Source: Pyxicephalus adspersus (lineage: Eukaryota; Chordata; Amphibia; Anura; Pyxicephalidae). Taken from it: 64,000 nucleotides of DNA. Positions within the stretch are counted from its first letter, which is position 1; each line of letters begins with the position of its first letter. Under the pieces are notes generated by a model. The model was not told where the DNA came from and did not search any database. It worked only from the letters and a program-made list of their open reading frames with translations. The position numbers and the translations under genes are program-made. The DNA lies in contig NC_092859.1 in NCBI RefSeq assembly GCF_032062135.1, forward strand, positions 34,893,482 through 34,957,481, in the 5' to 3' direction. Of the stretch, positions 10,647 through 24,499 are shown piece after piece.

Positions 10647-13600
10647 TTTCTCATAAAATTTTGTTTTTTATTAACTTGTCTGAAGTTGGAGAAAAGGACA
10701 TTGATTACTTTAGGTAGACCAGGTGGCTTCTCTCTGTTGTCAACGTCTAAATTTCCTACGAAGCAAAGATTCTTCAGAAACAACTGTTACAACCACCAAC
10801 CTCAGAACCTTCTGTTTCCCAAGTGAACTGTAATGCTCCCTCCTCTTCTCAGGAAATGAGGCAGATTTACACTTCCTAGGACTTAGCTGTTGGCTAGAGC
10901 AGATGGCTCTCCAACAGCTCCAGTTACCACAATGTAGCCTTTAAATTTATAGCCTAACCTAATCTTCCTTACAAGCCAGGAGACCCAGGGGACTGGCCAT
11001 AAGCTTTAAGCCCAAAAGAACCTGAGGTCGCATCAATCTGTTTAGCGATCCATGTTGGACATTTCTCCAAAATCTTTTTAGTCTCCTCTCTTAACTTTCT
11101 TGGTTGTATAAGTTAAGAGGGTTCAAGTGATATGTGCAAAATACATTTATAACCCGTTAGATTTTAACACTAATTTGTTCAGTGATGATAATAAAATATA
11201 AATGCTGTCAGGTTGCTGTGGGTTATACTTTTTGCGAATTGAGTGCAGAAGGCACATAGATGTAAAGTAGATAAACACTGATCCTAATGCAAAAACGATT
11301 TGCCATTATGCCTTAAGTGCATTATTATGTTGCATATTTGTGCAAAGGGTTCTGAGACTCTATGCTGCGTTGCAATAAAGCATAGAAGTAAAGCAACCTA
11401 AAGCCAGTGTTAGCGGTGTGAATTCATCCTAGTAAATAATATTTCGCTTGATAAGCATTGTGTATTATAAACTGCCTGGTTGTAGTTGTTCATGGTTTAC
11501 TCTGCTTTGAAAGCACATAAGACAACACAAACATGGGCAGATCTCTGTCCCTGTATTACAGTGCCTGAAAATGGGCCTTTATTGCCGGTTTACCAACCAT
11601 TGTTTTAACGACAGCTGGAGATTTAAAGAGATTAAATTGCATTGGCATATTTAGTCTTTTATCAGAAATTAACAATTGTGGTTATATCTTCATGAGCTTC
11701 TAAATGAGTTTTCCAGATTTTATTTTTGTTTTTTTTCTAAATGCAGTATAATATCATTTTTAGGCATGCTTTTATTATTTTACATAATATTTTGGTTTTT
11801 TTTATTGCATATTTTGTTGATTCACTCTTTTGATTAAGTTGTCATTACTGGCCGTGATAAAACAAAAATTTAATACCAAGCCAGTAGTTTGAATCTAGTT
11901 GTCAAGAGGGTAAGGAATGTGCAAAATTTAATGACTGCTTTTTACTATGATTTCTTTGACCTTTGGTCAAGATGCATGTAGGAGGTTGTTATTGATTGGC
12001 AGTGTAGGTTGTATTTTAGTAGCATTTATTGCTGCATTGTGCACTATCTGCTCAGGTAACAACTGCCATCCACATGTATCTTAATAAAGTGCATACACTT
12101 AACAAGAGTCCCAGTTGGATTTTAGTTGATGTTATTCCGGTAGAGTCAATTAAATGACTACGAGCTAATTAAACACCAATCAAAGGTGGGCTAAATGTTA
12201 TCAGTCTTTAAAGGGAATCCTAATGTGGATATGAACAGAAACAGATAAACATTCTCCTGTCATAAAGGGAAAAGGAAGACCTAATAATAATGTCTAAACA
12301 AAATCCTTAAAAATTTACCGTTGGTCTTAAGTTTCTATAATATATATAATCCAGTAAGAGACATCTATTACTGTCATATGGGGCAAGGATAGACTTACCA
12401 TCTCTGTTACTTATTCTCTTTGCTGCATTGGAAAATTTGGTAGGCACAAGAGCAAAGAAAGGAAATGGCATTAAAGTCTATACTACAAGAAAGCATGACA
12501 ATATGGCTGCTATTACCCTACCTAGCCAGATGTGTTCCCAGAGATGTAGTTTCTTATGAGAACATATCTCTTTTAATGACCATTGAGAATGTCTTGTTGC
12601 CACTTGTGATGAGTGGTGGTGCTAATTCATAAAGTCAAGCCCACAACTCATTGTGGTGAGGCAGAACTTTACTTTGGAATGTTTATAAATGGAGTACTGA
12701 GTCACTATAAGCACAGGTGTCTAATAAAAAATCTGAACATTATAGTTTACTGTGGTTCCTTACTTGCTGTGCTGCCTTAGGCAATGGCCAACAAGTCTCT
12801 GGTGGGTAATATGGTGTTGTATAGGAGAGCCCTCTGGAATTGGCAGTTTACTGACCCATGAAATCACATTCATGATGGCTCTGTGCTGAGCAACGTGTAC
12901 AGCATCTGTATATTTCATGATTAGCCCTGTGGAATCACTTGAGCAATAAGTAAAAATTCTCCAGCTATGGCGCTTATGGTGTTCACAAATAAGAAAGACA
13001 ACAATTCATTTAACCAGATAATCCCTTCATAGCCATGTTTATAGGCACATGAACTATACATTTTACCTTGTCCCTGGCTTATCTCGACAACATGACTTGG
13101 CCGTAGGTTGAATTCTTCTTGGCAGGCATTATATGTTTATTTGTGTTGCATCCCAACTGTAGGCAACATTATGTCATGCTGCCTGGTCACGATGTAGCCA
13201 GGGGCATTCTGTCAGGAAATTCCTGTGACATTTTGCATTTCGAATCTTTTTTACAACCTGTCTATGCAGTTTTTTTTTTTTAATTGTTGTCCTTTGAAAT
13301 CGAAATAGAATGTTCATGTATTTAAAATCATAAAATTATAAAAAAGATAGAGAAATAGATATTTTTAGAATTAAAAAATATCTAAATATATACTGTAGAT
13401 AGATAGATATGGAATGGAATATATGTGGATAAAGATAGAAAGGAGATTGATACTATAGAAACATCAATGGTGAGTAGCAGATAGACAGATATCTATTCTG
13501 ATCCCTCTGTTTCATGATGAGTTGACACTGACTGCATCTCTTCTCCATGCCATTTACACTAACAGAAGAATGCCTAGTTAAGTCCTGTGTACATTGTAAT

Positions 13601-14648
13601 GTGGCAACCAGCTGATTTACAGAACACCAGGTTTTCAACTCTTTCTGCTCGCCTAACCTACAGTGTATGTCCATAGCTGGAATAGGAGTGAACAAAATGC
13701 TAAAATTCTGGTTAGCCACGCTCATCAATGAATAAATGTGCAGGCTTTTAAATAAGACATAATTTGAATTTTGCTTTTATCATGGTCCTCTATATGTAGT
13801 TATTCACCACAGTTGCTTGCAACAGAATGTTTGCCTATAAACAACTTTACAACAATGCAACAAGCCACATTGAACATTTCCCACTGGATGCAATAGATAC
13901 TTCAAGAGCTGTGTGCATATCTCAAAAAAACAAATTGAGAAACACGTCCTGTTTATAAAGTTGATTGTTTTTCTGCGCAGACATACAGTATCAAGTTTGC
14001 CAGAAAGATAGTGTTACACTTTAAATAAACCCATATGAGTTTACAGCACTTGTTCCTTATCCAGAATGATTTTATCATGCAGATTATGGCATAAAATTCA
14101 ATTACGCTTGGTGTTTCCCACCGTTGTGTTTCAAACGATGATTTTAGAAAGTGTTGGTTTATTGCTTGGAGCCAAACCAAAAATAACACTTTTATTTGTG
14201 TTTGTTCGGTATAAACTGCTCACTTGTATTCTAACAAGCATCCACTTTTAAGCAATTTCACTGCTCTTTTGCTAAGCATACTTTTAATTACTTCGGAGAA
14301 TGCGAGAGACAAAACACAGCAGATGTAAGGAAAAAAAAATCATTCTTGCATTCATAATCCTGAACAATTGGGCAATGACCTGATTTTAATTGCTAGAATT
14401 CTGAAATGTAAGGTTGTTCTGTTGCAGATGCTTCATTAACATAAAAGGTATATGTTGTATGGTAAATTTTAACTATTCTTCTACCAATATCAAATGTCTG
14501 GTTTAAATCCAAGCAGAAATAAACCACCAATATTTCATCCAAATCTGTATTTAAATAAAAAGTAACTTTAGCTGGTATACATTTCTTAATAGCTCAGTTT
14601 GTTTTTATATTACCTTTCAATTATTCATTTGATGGCAATCAGATCAGA
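10647..14648. other. non-coding, no clear feature
   Basis: AT-rich sequence. A short imperfect ATAGATAG tract lies near 13395-13415. I see no transposon ends with target duplications and no open frame with a recognisable domain; the 91-codon minus-strand frame at 13453-13728 is not recognisable as a protein. Confidence 0.5.
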
Positions 14649-14650
14649 TA

Positions 14651-15861
14651 CGAGGGCATGCTGAGAACGTCCTGGCTTTGCCCAGAAAGAAGAGAGCCAG
14701 AGTTTTGAAATAACACATTTATTCAACAAATTCCCCCCTGGGACTGATGCACTTGGTACAGCGTAGTTGCAGCTTTTCTAGACCGTTCAAATAAAAGTCC
14801 TTTGGTTGGGCCGCAAACCAGCTCTCAGCAGCATTTGACGTCAGAAATGTCCTTAAAACGTTCTCCCTTCAGGTGTTTCTTCAAATTTGGGAACAGATAT
14901 TAGTCCAAAGTGGCCAGGTCAGGTGAGTAGGGGGGATGGTGGAACAATTGGAAACCCAGGGTGTTCAATTTGGCAGCCACATTGTTGGACGAGTGCGCAG
15001 GTGCATTGTCCTGCAAAGAAAGGATCCCTTTGGTCAACTTTCCAAGGTGTTTTGTCTTAATTGCCTCCTTCAGCTGGTCCAGGAGGTTAGCATAATACTG
15101 TACAGTGATACTAGAGCCCTAAGGTAGGTAGTCCATCAACAGAAGGCCTTTGTCCCAGAAAATGGACGCCATTAATTTTTTGGCCGATTTCTGGGTTCAG
15201 AACTTATTTGGCCATGGGGAACCGCTGTGGCGCCATTCCTTTGACTGGTCCTTGGTTTCAGGATCATAGACAGGTTTCACCCTCAGTCACTAACCTAGCC
15301 AAAAAGTCCTGTGCAACTTCAAAATGGGTCAAAATGGCTTTGGATGCTTCAACTCGTTCCTTCTTCTGATCACTGTTCAAACATTTTGGCACCCACTTCG
15401 CTGAAAGCTTGCACATGTCTAGGATAGTGGTGATAACAAACCCAACACACTCCCCTGAGATGTCAAGTATCTAGGCTATCTTTTTTGGGGATATTCCCCA
15501 GTTCTCGATAATCAGCTCATAGACAGCATCGCAGGTTGCCAGGTCAGTTGAGGTTGGGGGTCGCCCACTGCAGGGCTCATCTTCAACGGTGAGATGCCCA
15601 GTCGTGAAACGAGATATCCAGGTTTTGACAGTGTTTGTGACATCTCAGTGTGAATGTCCTTTGCTGACTTTCCATGGAGAAACAAAAACTTCATGATGGC
15701 CTGTAACTCCAACGGCGTGAAACTTGCTTGTGCCTCTGCCATAACAGCTTCTCACTAAAAGAAATAACTGTTTTAAGAATCGCAAAGACCTGATACTTGC
15801 ACAGCTACTTACTAAGATATTAGGCTTAGGGCAAAGCCAGGAACTTCTCAGCACCCCCTCG
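14651..15861 (-). mobile_element. mariner-family DNA transposon, inactive
   Basis: A 1,211-bp element flanked by TA on both sides (14649-14650 and 15862-15863). The 33-bp terminal inverted repeats begin CGAGGG and end TCCTGGCTTTGCCC, and match at about 29 of 33 positions. Size, TA duplication and encoded transposase all fit mariner (typically about 1.3 kb). The transposase reads on the minus strand and is broken by frameshifts and stops, so the copy cannot mobilise itself. Its ends may still be substrates for an active relative. Confidence 0.95.
14719..15742 (-). pseudogene. mariner transposase, broken (DD34D)
   Basis: The start codon at 15742 opens MAEAQASFTPLE and a helix-turn-helix segment with the phrase LFLHGKSAKDIH, the DNA-binding end. 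Near 15620-15630 the frame breaks. The next block (ISRFTTGHLTVEDEPCSGRP) runs in another frame, and its stop lies near 15475. The catalytic core has DNAPAHSS, with Asp at codon 15010-15008, and HHPPYSPDLATLD, with Asp at 14905-14903. Exactly 34 residues separate these aspartates, the DD34D signature of mariner. A TAA stop (14902-14900) follows the last Asp, where Tyr is usual. A further frameshift lies near 14830. The C-terminal stop is at 14719-14721. The total span equals about 341 codons, normal for the family, so this is a mutated full-length gene rather than a truncated one. Confidence 0.93.
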
Positions 15862-15863
15862 TA

Positions 15864-18800
15864 TAAAAAATGGTAAAAAAAATACCTTGTCTAAAACCAG
15901 GAAAAGTAATCAGTGGCTATATCAGTCAACAGGGAGTTCCTATGTTTTTTGGTAATTTAGAAAATTTGCTAAAGATTGAGACATAATTTACAATGCAACC
16001 TATCTATTCACCAAACGAGCGACATCACAAAAAATGCCCTAATCAGGTTCAGAAGGATAAAGTGAAATTGTTAACACTGCACTCTATTCATTAGTAATTA
16101 GTGATAACATAGGAAACTCTATGTTTAAATTTTTAAAACCCCAGTTTTTGGTGCCACACTATTTACATAGGCAATATAGATTACCCATTCACATGATAAA
16201 CCAATGACATCACTAGGAATGCTGCCTGTCTATTTGCAAGTGGCCATTGACATCACGTACAAATCAGCCTACTCTGAATTTACCTGGCATATAAAGTCCT
16301 ATATTAATCTCCAGGATAATATAATAATAATACAAATTGACTACATTTTATAAATATTATTAACCTGCACCCTTACATCCGCTAAGTCCCAGTTTGGTGT
16401 TTGATGTGTGTTCTTGCCTTTTACAAAACTGTACCAACTTTTTCAATCTCTCCATTCTCCATCTAGAGAAAGTTATTTCAATCGCTCAGCTTGCTCGCTG
16501 ATTACAGGCAGTTATGTTAGCGGGACAAGTTAGCTGTTTATAGCTACCACATTATTGATTTACCATATGGAATCCCCAGGAGGGGACACACAGTCTGTAA
16601 GTCATTCATTATTGGCTAAAAGGCGAGATCTTTTTCAAAGCAGTACCAATGTTATTCTGCGTGTTTAGGGAATGGTTACTGATGTAGGATTTTATAGCTA
16701 CAGTTTACCTGTAATTCTTAGGCAGTTATATTAGTAAGCTGCCACTTGTACTCCATTTTCCCTCCCTTTGTAATGTGTTACTCTACAAATGCATGTGATA
16801 CTCATGAAAATTCACACTTCAGATGACTCAAATGGTACAGTGTTATTATCATTTTAAGCCAAAAAGTACTCCTATCTTGCCATGAAAATGAATTCTTTGA
16901 AAAGTTGAAGATAAACGCTAGTGTCATTTGTCATCTTTATTCTATACAGTGGGATAAACCCCAGCTGTTTTTTTTTACCTTTTACTTTTTTTTATTTTAT
17001 TGTCTTGTTTTTTTTTGGTTTATGCCTGGAAACCAGGTGTGGCTTTTTTAAGACCTTATGTATGTTCATTGACCTTTTCCACCACTACAACTTTGTAACA
17101 ATTTATTAGGTCCAGCGGGCAGGCTTAATGTTTTAATACTTAAAAATGTAAGGACGGCCCAACACACTAAAGAGCTCGGCAATTGATGTTCTGAATATAT
17201 GCTTCCTTCTCTATTACATTACTACTGCCATTTAGAGCAGAAACAATGTCATTTCCCAAATAGCCTTCTGCAGATTTATGATCACAATCTACATTATTGC
17301 ATTTATGTAGCTTTGCCATCTATAGAGGAATGTGCTTTGCCTGCAACCCTATGGAATCCTTTTGAATTATTCTCATTTAAGAAGGAAATTTTTCTAAATG
17401 ATTGGAAAAACATGGGGCAAAATGAGCAAGAAATACTGTACACTGAATAGGCTATGTTTAAATTGCTGAATAAAATATCTGAGCTTGATTCGATGAACTT
17501 TGCAGGATGTTGCCTAGAGCCTATTTCAACAAGCATGGCTCTTATCTCACTGTTTAGCAAACATGGCGTTTACTGTCGAATATTAAAGCAATACATTACA
17601 TGCAGCATAAGTACCGTGTTGCCTGTAGCTGGACGAACGTTCTTGTAGAAATGAGATTTATTTGCGATTAATACTGTTGTCATTTTATGTAAGGGTCAAA
17701 GTATTTTTTTCGGGATTATATCATTATCAGTGAACAAACCCAACCACTGCTGATTATTAATGATGGTAAAAATATGGTTGTTTCTTCTGGGCAAGATAAA
17801 GTGTTATGAATAAGTTACAGTCCCTCTTTTCCCAGTAAACAAGTAAGAGATTCTGTGAAAAGGCAAGAAAGATGAGTCCATCAGTGGCAAATCACATTAG
17901 CAGAGGCCAGTGTACTACTGCAAAGGGGTCCCAAAGGAGAAAGCTGTCAAGGAAATGCTGTGGTGGCTCTGTTTTGCCAACCAAGCAAAAGAGCTGGATT
18001 TTCCATGAGGGATACAGAGCATATGCATAAGGAGAAAATAAAATTGTTCATTATTTACATAGCTATCATCCTGCTTTTTTTTTTTTCTATAAATGCCTTC
18101 TATATTTTAGCACTTTCTGCTTACAAAAATCCAGCTTATTGTGTATTTGGCTACTAAACAATACTGTATGTGCTGTATTGTATTTTGCTGGAGTTTGACA
18201 ACACTTTCTGTCTAATTTGCCTAAAGAGAAATGTAGTTCTGGAAACTGCACAGGCCCCACAAGGAAAACTACTAAGCAGCATTTCTTGTGGTCTCCTTGT
18301 AGCTGAACGTATCCATTGCTGACTTACCAACCCCTTTTCTCTATGTTGGTGCTAATTTTCACTCCAAATCACCTTACACACCTACATGTGAACTTCTTTG
18401 TTCCTAGGAGACAAATTTGAGACAAAAAGCACATTTTAGGGCACCCTAAGCACAATTAAGATTTCTAAATGTTCCCTACAACATGGTAAATATTTACTTA
18501 TAGAGTTTGGGTTAACTTTAAAAGTTTCCCCTAAAGACAGACCTTTTTCAAAGTTGAAACTTCAATAGGAACTTCAAAAGTTATGTGGCCATGACTTATT
18601 ACATGTTACATATTGATAGATACAGCTGACGTGTTCTTTTCTGAAAATATATACTGCACTCCTGATAGGTTGGGTAAAAAAAAAGACATGTGACTCATCA
18701 GCTTATATTGCAGGCTTTCTTGCTTAGTTTATATGTTTAGCTGTAACATAGGATGGCTTTGAAGCAGACCTTTCGTCAAAAGCTAAATGAAGGCAAAATA

Positions 18801-19012
18801 GTTACAGCAGATCCCCTCTTCAATCCACTTCCTATAGTCACCAGCGTCTACTCCATTTGGAAAAGTGTAGTACTTAAAATCCAGCACAAATGCCCTTCTG
18901 CACTGTGCTTCCATAAACCAATAAGAGCTCTGCTTCCTCAGCATTTTTGGTCAGTCATGGTGATGCATTTATGGGGATAGGCCTAGGCTCAGAATGCCCC
19001 CCAAAGACCTAA
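15864..19012. other. non-coding, no clear feature
   Basis: AT-rich non-coding sequence with no transposon ends recognised. The part at about 16470-16680 is complex and might be conserved non-coding DNA. Poly-T and poly-A runs occur (for example near 18075). Confidence 0.5.
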
Positions 19013-19125
19013 AAGCAGGGCAAATAGAGGTAATAATTCTGGATATCTGATTTAGAAGATCACTTTCCTATAAGCAGGGCAAATAGAGGTAATAATTCTG
19101 GATATCTGATTTAGAAGATCACTTT
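19013..19125. repeat. 59-bp tandem duplication
   Basis: The 54 bases at 19013-19066 (starting AAGCAGGGCAAATAGAGG) recur identically at 19072-19125, giving a period of 59 bases. Perfect identity in non-coding DNA indicates either a very recent duplication or an assembly or consensus artefact. It sits just upstream of a TA microsatellite, which would encourage both. Confidence 0.95.
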
Positions 19126-19193
19126 ATTTGCATATTTGTATCCCTTTTAGCTGGCAGAAGTCAATTGGGCTAGAAGATGCTGGAAAACTCACG

Positions 19194-19213
19194 CATATAT
19201 ATACAAATATATT

Positions 19214-19265
<52 letters not shown>

Positions 19266-19267
19266 TA
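19194..19267. repeat. (TA)n microsatellite, compound
   Basis: An imperfect TA/ATTTATA lead-in leads to about 17 perfect TA units, then AAATATAA. Likely length-polymorphic. Confidence 0.95.
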
Positions 19268-22200
19268 ATCTCCTTTAAATCGACTCACTTTTGATAAGTC
19301 TGGCATCTCTTGGTTAAGAACTTGTTCAGTGATTTCATTCTAAATGACTGTTTTGGGAGAATACGACTTATAAATTGGACAGATTGTTATGTTTTTCCTC
19401 TAATAGCCGTGAAGACATCGTAGCACACTACTGGGATTGCATGTCTGTATGAGAAAGTGCAGCAGACTGCAGCTATGGAACAAACAGTGCCATTTAAATA
19501 TGTATAAATTGCTCAGCTCTTTGAAAACAGAGCACGTGGAGACCTTCTCAGCAATCATCACTTGTTTCTCGTAGAAAAAAAGGCTGCTTGTGATGTTCAA
19601 GAACAAACAGACCTAACGCATGAAATATCTGTCTCTTAAAATGCACCTGTCAAGAATATAGACAGGCCCCATCTCTGCAACTTAGGCATGGTATACATAC
19701 CTTCACATATTTCTATATCTTGGGAACACCTATTCCCAGGCTGCTCTTTTTTTGCAAAGTTCTACACTAAATTGTAGTGTTGATCATTGGCTCCGCTGCT
19801 TTTCTCCCAATTGCCCATCGTTATGGCTCATAGACTTACTGATCAGTAGGAAAATGTCATATCAAAGATTCTAGTACCACACTTTGTGGATGCTGGATAT
19901 AAAAGATCAGTTTAAGACATACGCATTCACAAAAATGAAATGGGCCCAAAACCATTATAAGGTATCAAAGGCTACAGAAATAGAAGTATCCTGCCTATCA
20001 CCCCATTAGCAGCTCTTGTATTTAAGTCACTCTACAATAAAACATTAAAAGGTTTATCTGCTGTAGGCAAGTCCTTGCTTTAAATGTGTACATACAAAGA
20101 TATACATACATAGCTTCCCATCAAGGAGTGTGAATGTGAAGCGTCTGCTCTTTCCACTGATCCACCTACAATACTTTATTCTCCAGTATACACATAATTG
20201 GCCCATATGGGTATGATGGAAACATTGTAAACTCCCCAAGGACGGGAACCTGTTGTAAGTGGTTCTGCTTAAATACTAAAGTTCTGAGTATGTTTTGCAT
20301 TAGTTAAATATTTGTGCTAAGCTGTACAGCAATTTTTAAGGAAGTATAAGTTTGTTACCCAAAATAAAGCATGAAAAATAGAGTATCTTTAGTGGATTAT
20401 GTATTTGATATTAAAACCTAAAATAGCTATCAATAAAACATAAGTGATAGGATAAAAATAATAACTAAATACCGCTGAAGCCTACATCAAGTCAAATTTT
20501 TATTGCAGGAAATATCTCATATGTTGTTCTGAGCAACAAGAAGAGTTTGGTGGACACTTTTTATGTGAACCTGTCAGCACAGAGATACAGAAAAGTAGAG
20601 GGAATTTCTTGGTTAGGAAGAGCCACAACATATCGTTGGGGGAACCGGTTTTCAACCCAATAAAAACGTTGAATACCTTCAGTTGCCAGGAAGCTGTAAA
20701 TCAGCATTTCAACGTCTAAGTATTAACTTGTCTTGTATATATGTATGGTACTATATTCTTGTTACCCTATACTGTTGGGATCACTTTTAAATCCTCAGTA
20801 AGACCATGTAAAGCTAATATGATGCTATTATATTTTATATTTTTCTTCCAAAATTGACCAGTGGAATCATTCGGTAGGACATTTTCCTTTGCTCTAATTT
20901 TTAATGCCTCAGTCTTATGTGGTTTTTCCAGAGCACACAATGCTGTTGGCTGTTTTCTACCCTTTTCTCAATTCTGTTTTAAAATATTCAACACAGAACA
21001 TCTGAAGTCCTTTGCCATAATTTATGGAGTTTCAAAACACACTGATGCCAATAAATAAAGAATGATGATAATAAATGGTTATTTCTATTTAATGTTTCAC
21101 TGGTGTAGCCTGACTAGCATAAAGTGATTTTTCACACTTTAAGAACCTAATCATTCTCCTCTATTATTGACTATCTGTTGTCACCCCTGCTAAGCGTCTG
21201 TCCTTTTTTGCATTCCTGATTGATATATAAAACTTATTCTGTGAAATCTGTTCAAAATGAAGTGCAGGAAAAATAAACACTGAAAAATATATTCAAAATG
21301 TAATATGTACTCTAAAAGAAAACTTGTAACTCTATAATTTTTTCTTTTTTATTACTTTACTTATGCTTCTCTTTAGTGCAATACTTATTATTCCTAATAT
21401 TATTTTATACTATTATTATACTAATTATTTTGTATAACATACTGTATAGTTACCGTTTTAAAGTGTAACTCCACTCAAAAAAAAGTAATGGATGGATGAG
21501 AAGTTAGAAACAGTACTTTTTACAATGAGTAATAAAGACAATTTGCATCAAAATCTAGACCAATGCAGAGAATCCTGCCCTTGCAAGCTCGCATTTTAAA
21601 AGGGAATTGATGGGCGGAGGCCACATACTGTATACAGCATGGCTCCCCATAACAAATCATGGTGGGCACAGACAGCAAATTACTCTGGGTGTCAGATAAT
21701 TTTGATATGAGTACTTCTTGCCATGGTCACCCTGACAGCATTGTTAAAAAGAACTAAACATGAAACCCAAGGCCTTTGCAGGAACCATAAATAATAATAA
21801 TAAATAATTATAATAAATAATTTAAACTCTTTTGTATCTGTTTCTGCACATTATGGTGTTAAAAACCAGCAAGGGTACAAAATCTGTTACTTGTTTTGCC
21901 TAGCTGTCTTGCTACCATTATCTGTACACTTTGAACACACCAGTTCTTTATTTAGAAAAATACCCTGTGCAGCAACAATATATTTTGTGGCATTTTACTT
22001 TATTTGGGTTATGAATGCTGTATTTTGCTAGTCGCATAATATGTATACATTGTACATGGCCGGCAGCAAATGACAGCTGTCAAATTACATTTAACTCACC
22101 TCTGGCCTGCCCCTAAAGCAAGGTTTGCTTTATACATATGCTTAAATATTCTGTAGGTTAGTGATCATTAGGGAGTTTATTGCTCTGTACATAATTTATA

Positions 22201-23200
22201 AGTGAAGTATGATTTTATTCTGTGTTGCAGATAGTGGAATAACATGTGTTTCTGTTTTTCACTCATTGCTGTTATCCATGAGATATATTCAGTGAACCAT
22301 TAAAGAAAAAGCATTTTTTTTTCCTAGGATTTTTGCAAAATGCTTGTATGTGTATTTATTTAGTTATGCTGCATTTTTGTTTTTTTCAATTGTAGTGCAA
22401 TAATGCATAGATTTGTTTTCTAGCTTTAACCACATCAGGTCTTTTTTTTTTACCAATATGGATTACAGCATGTTATCATGTGTTCTAACACATTGTCCCT
22501 CTATCTATTTTTCCCAGCACACACTGATTCAGAGCGTTGGTGTGAACTGGAATTCTTTAAAACAAGGCTATTTGCCTTATTTTTGTATTGGGACTGTGTT
22601 GAGCAGGTGTAAAAGAGCACTTAATGGGGAACTTCAGACAAATTTAGAGTCTCTTTTAGATTTTGTATGCTGTATTATAGGTATAGGAAAGAAAGTACCA
22701 AAGTTGTAATAGTTTGGTGGTTTCAATGGGTCCCTTTCATCACAGTTTGAAAATGCTAAACCAGTTTTATGAAAATATATGTCCTGAAAATGTACACATA
22801 ACAGCTTAAAGAGTAGCTGGATCATCTATCTGTCCATCCACCCTTCCATGCCCAAAAACAAAGTTTTTTTGACATATTTCTTACAGGGTACTAGCTTTTA
22901 TTTGCTGTAATGTGTAGCTGCTTGGCAAATCAAAACATGGCTTGGCTTATGCATCTTTAGAAAAACTTGACTGTAATTCATAAAGAGAATTAAAAGCTAA
23001 GTGCAGGTATAGATGGCTGAATATCTGTAGTCAATATATGGCAATTATGTGGCATTGATCTGCAGTTTATTGTGTGCATCATGTGCTAAACATATGACCC
23101 TTTTCGAACCTTTTATTCCCATCAGAATGCCCCGGCCCTATTCATGGTAACACATAACAAGTCCTAGTCTCTGACTGCAATTTACATAATAGATTTCCAT
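19268..23200. other. non-coding, no clear feature
   Basis: AT-rich sequence with an imperfect AATAATAAT tract near 21790-21830. No genes, transposon ends or RNA genes were recognised. The open frames (up to 98 codons at 22413-22709) have no recognisable domain. Confidence 0.5.
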
Positions 23201-23580
23201 GGTTTGCTAAAACTTTTATTGATCTAATTGAAGGGCAGCGGTGAGGAAATATATTTTATAAGGCCATGTGGTTATTCTGTGCTGGTTTAATGAAGCGCAA
23301 GTATGATTAGAGAGCTTTGATTTTGTGTTTTGGGAAAGTGTTGAATATTCAGCATCGGAGGATTAGTTATTGTCATAAACACATTTTGTTTACTCTTCCT
23401 GGCCCCGGATCAGGCAAATTCACTGAAATCCCTCTTTCTGTTTCCTGATGTAGGTCGTGTAATGAGGGGCCATTAATAAAGTTGGCCGTCTGCATTGATT
23501 AGATTTCTAAAGCGAATCTGTCACATTTACAGCAAGACCGTAGTGTCAGAGAGCAGATTGAAATAGGGTAGTTAACATTT
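23200..23580. promoter_or_regulatory. candidate conserved non-coding element
   Basis: Complex sequence with moderate GC, repeated ATTA/TAAT and TTGATTAG-type cores, and no repeat signature. It includes the phrases GGCCATTAATAAAGTTGGCC (near 23469, itself partly palindromic) and GGGCAGCGGTGAGG. No splice-flanked open frame is convincing. It looks like an enhancer-class conserved element, but no alignment was available. Confidence 0.33.
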
Positions 23581-24499
23581 GGTAAAGCCCATCTCCAGGC
23601 AATGCAGTGTTTAGGAGTGAGTTAGGAAAGGTTATAATTTTTTGTCAATTTTTTTATTGCTATCTGTTAAAGAGAACAGGTGGTGTGGAGAATTCCACCT
23701 TCATGTCAGGATGTGCGCATAAATTCAGTGACCTGGGTCTCTGGATGTTTAGTTTTATTGCCTAGGTTTGTGACAGATCAGGTATTGGAAAAAGTGCCAT
23801 TTGCCTCAACAAGAAAGTTCAGAGTTTTCATTAGTTCAGGTTATTGTCCTCAGGAACCGGGCCACAGACCAATGCTGTCATTCCAAACAGATCTTTATTG
23901 CTGTTAACATAGACAGACAAAATACCCAACTACATACAATTCACCCTAAATAGGCTTGGTCATAGGCCAGGGATATCTGCAACCTATATTAAAGGACTGA
24001 TTAGGAATGAGTGAAATTGAGAGTTCTCCCAATATGTATCCTCAGACTTTTGAGCGGAATGACACCCATCACTAAAATATTATCACTGCCTGATTAAAGT
24101 TCAGTTTTTTTTTTATAGCAGAATAGGACCCTAGGAAAGGTAGCAGCTTTCCCCCTCCATTATCCTTTAATTGACATGGATAAGAAATACAATAAGTTGC
24201 TGTATCCTTATTGGTCATCCATCAAACCCCAAGCAAATCCTCCCAGGTACAGAACTGCACTTTTCTCCTGGTTTACTGCAAGACCTTGAAGGTTGTAGCT
24301 GGGTTCCAGTCCTTGAGCTCCTACCTTTTTCATTTAATAAAAAAGCTATTTCCCAGGATGGTAGTGAGTAAAATTATTCACTTTAATTTATACGCAAAAT
24401 GGAACTGTTAAATCCTCCCCCGACTTAATAAATTACATTTAAAATATTTCTTGAAATGTTTTCAAAGCAATCTATTAGTAAAAATACAATTCTGTCAGT

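Noticed and set aside
22413..22709. 98-codon plus-strand frame
   Set aside because: No domain, AT-rich codon use and no splice context; length is within chance expectation for this much sequence.
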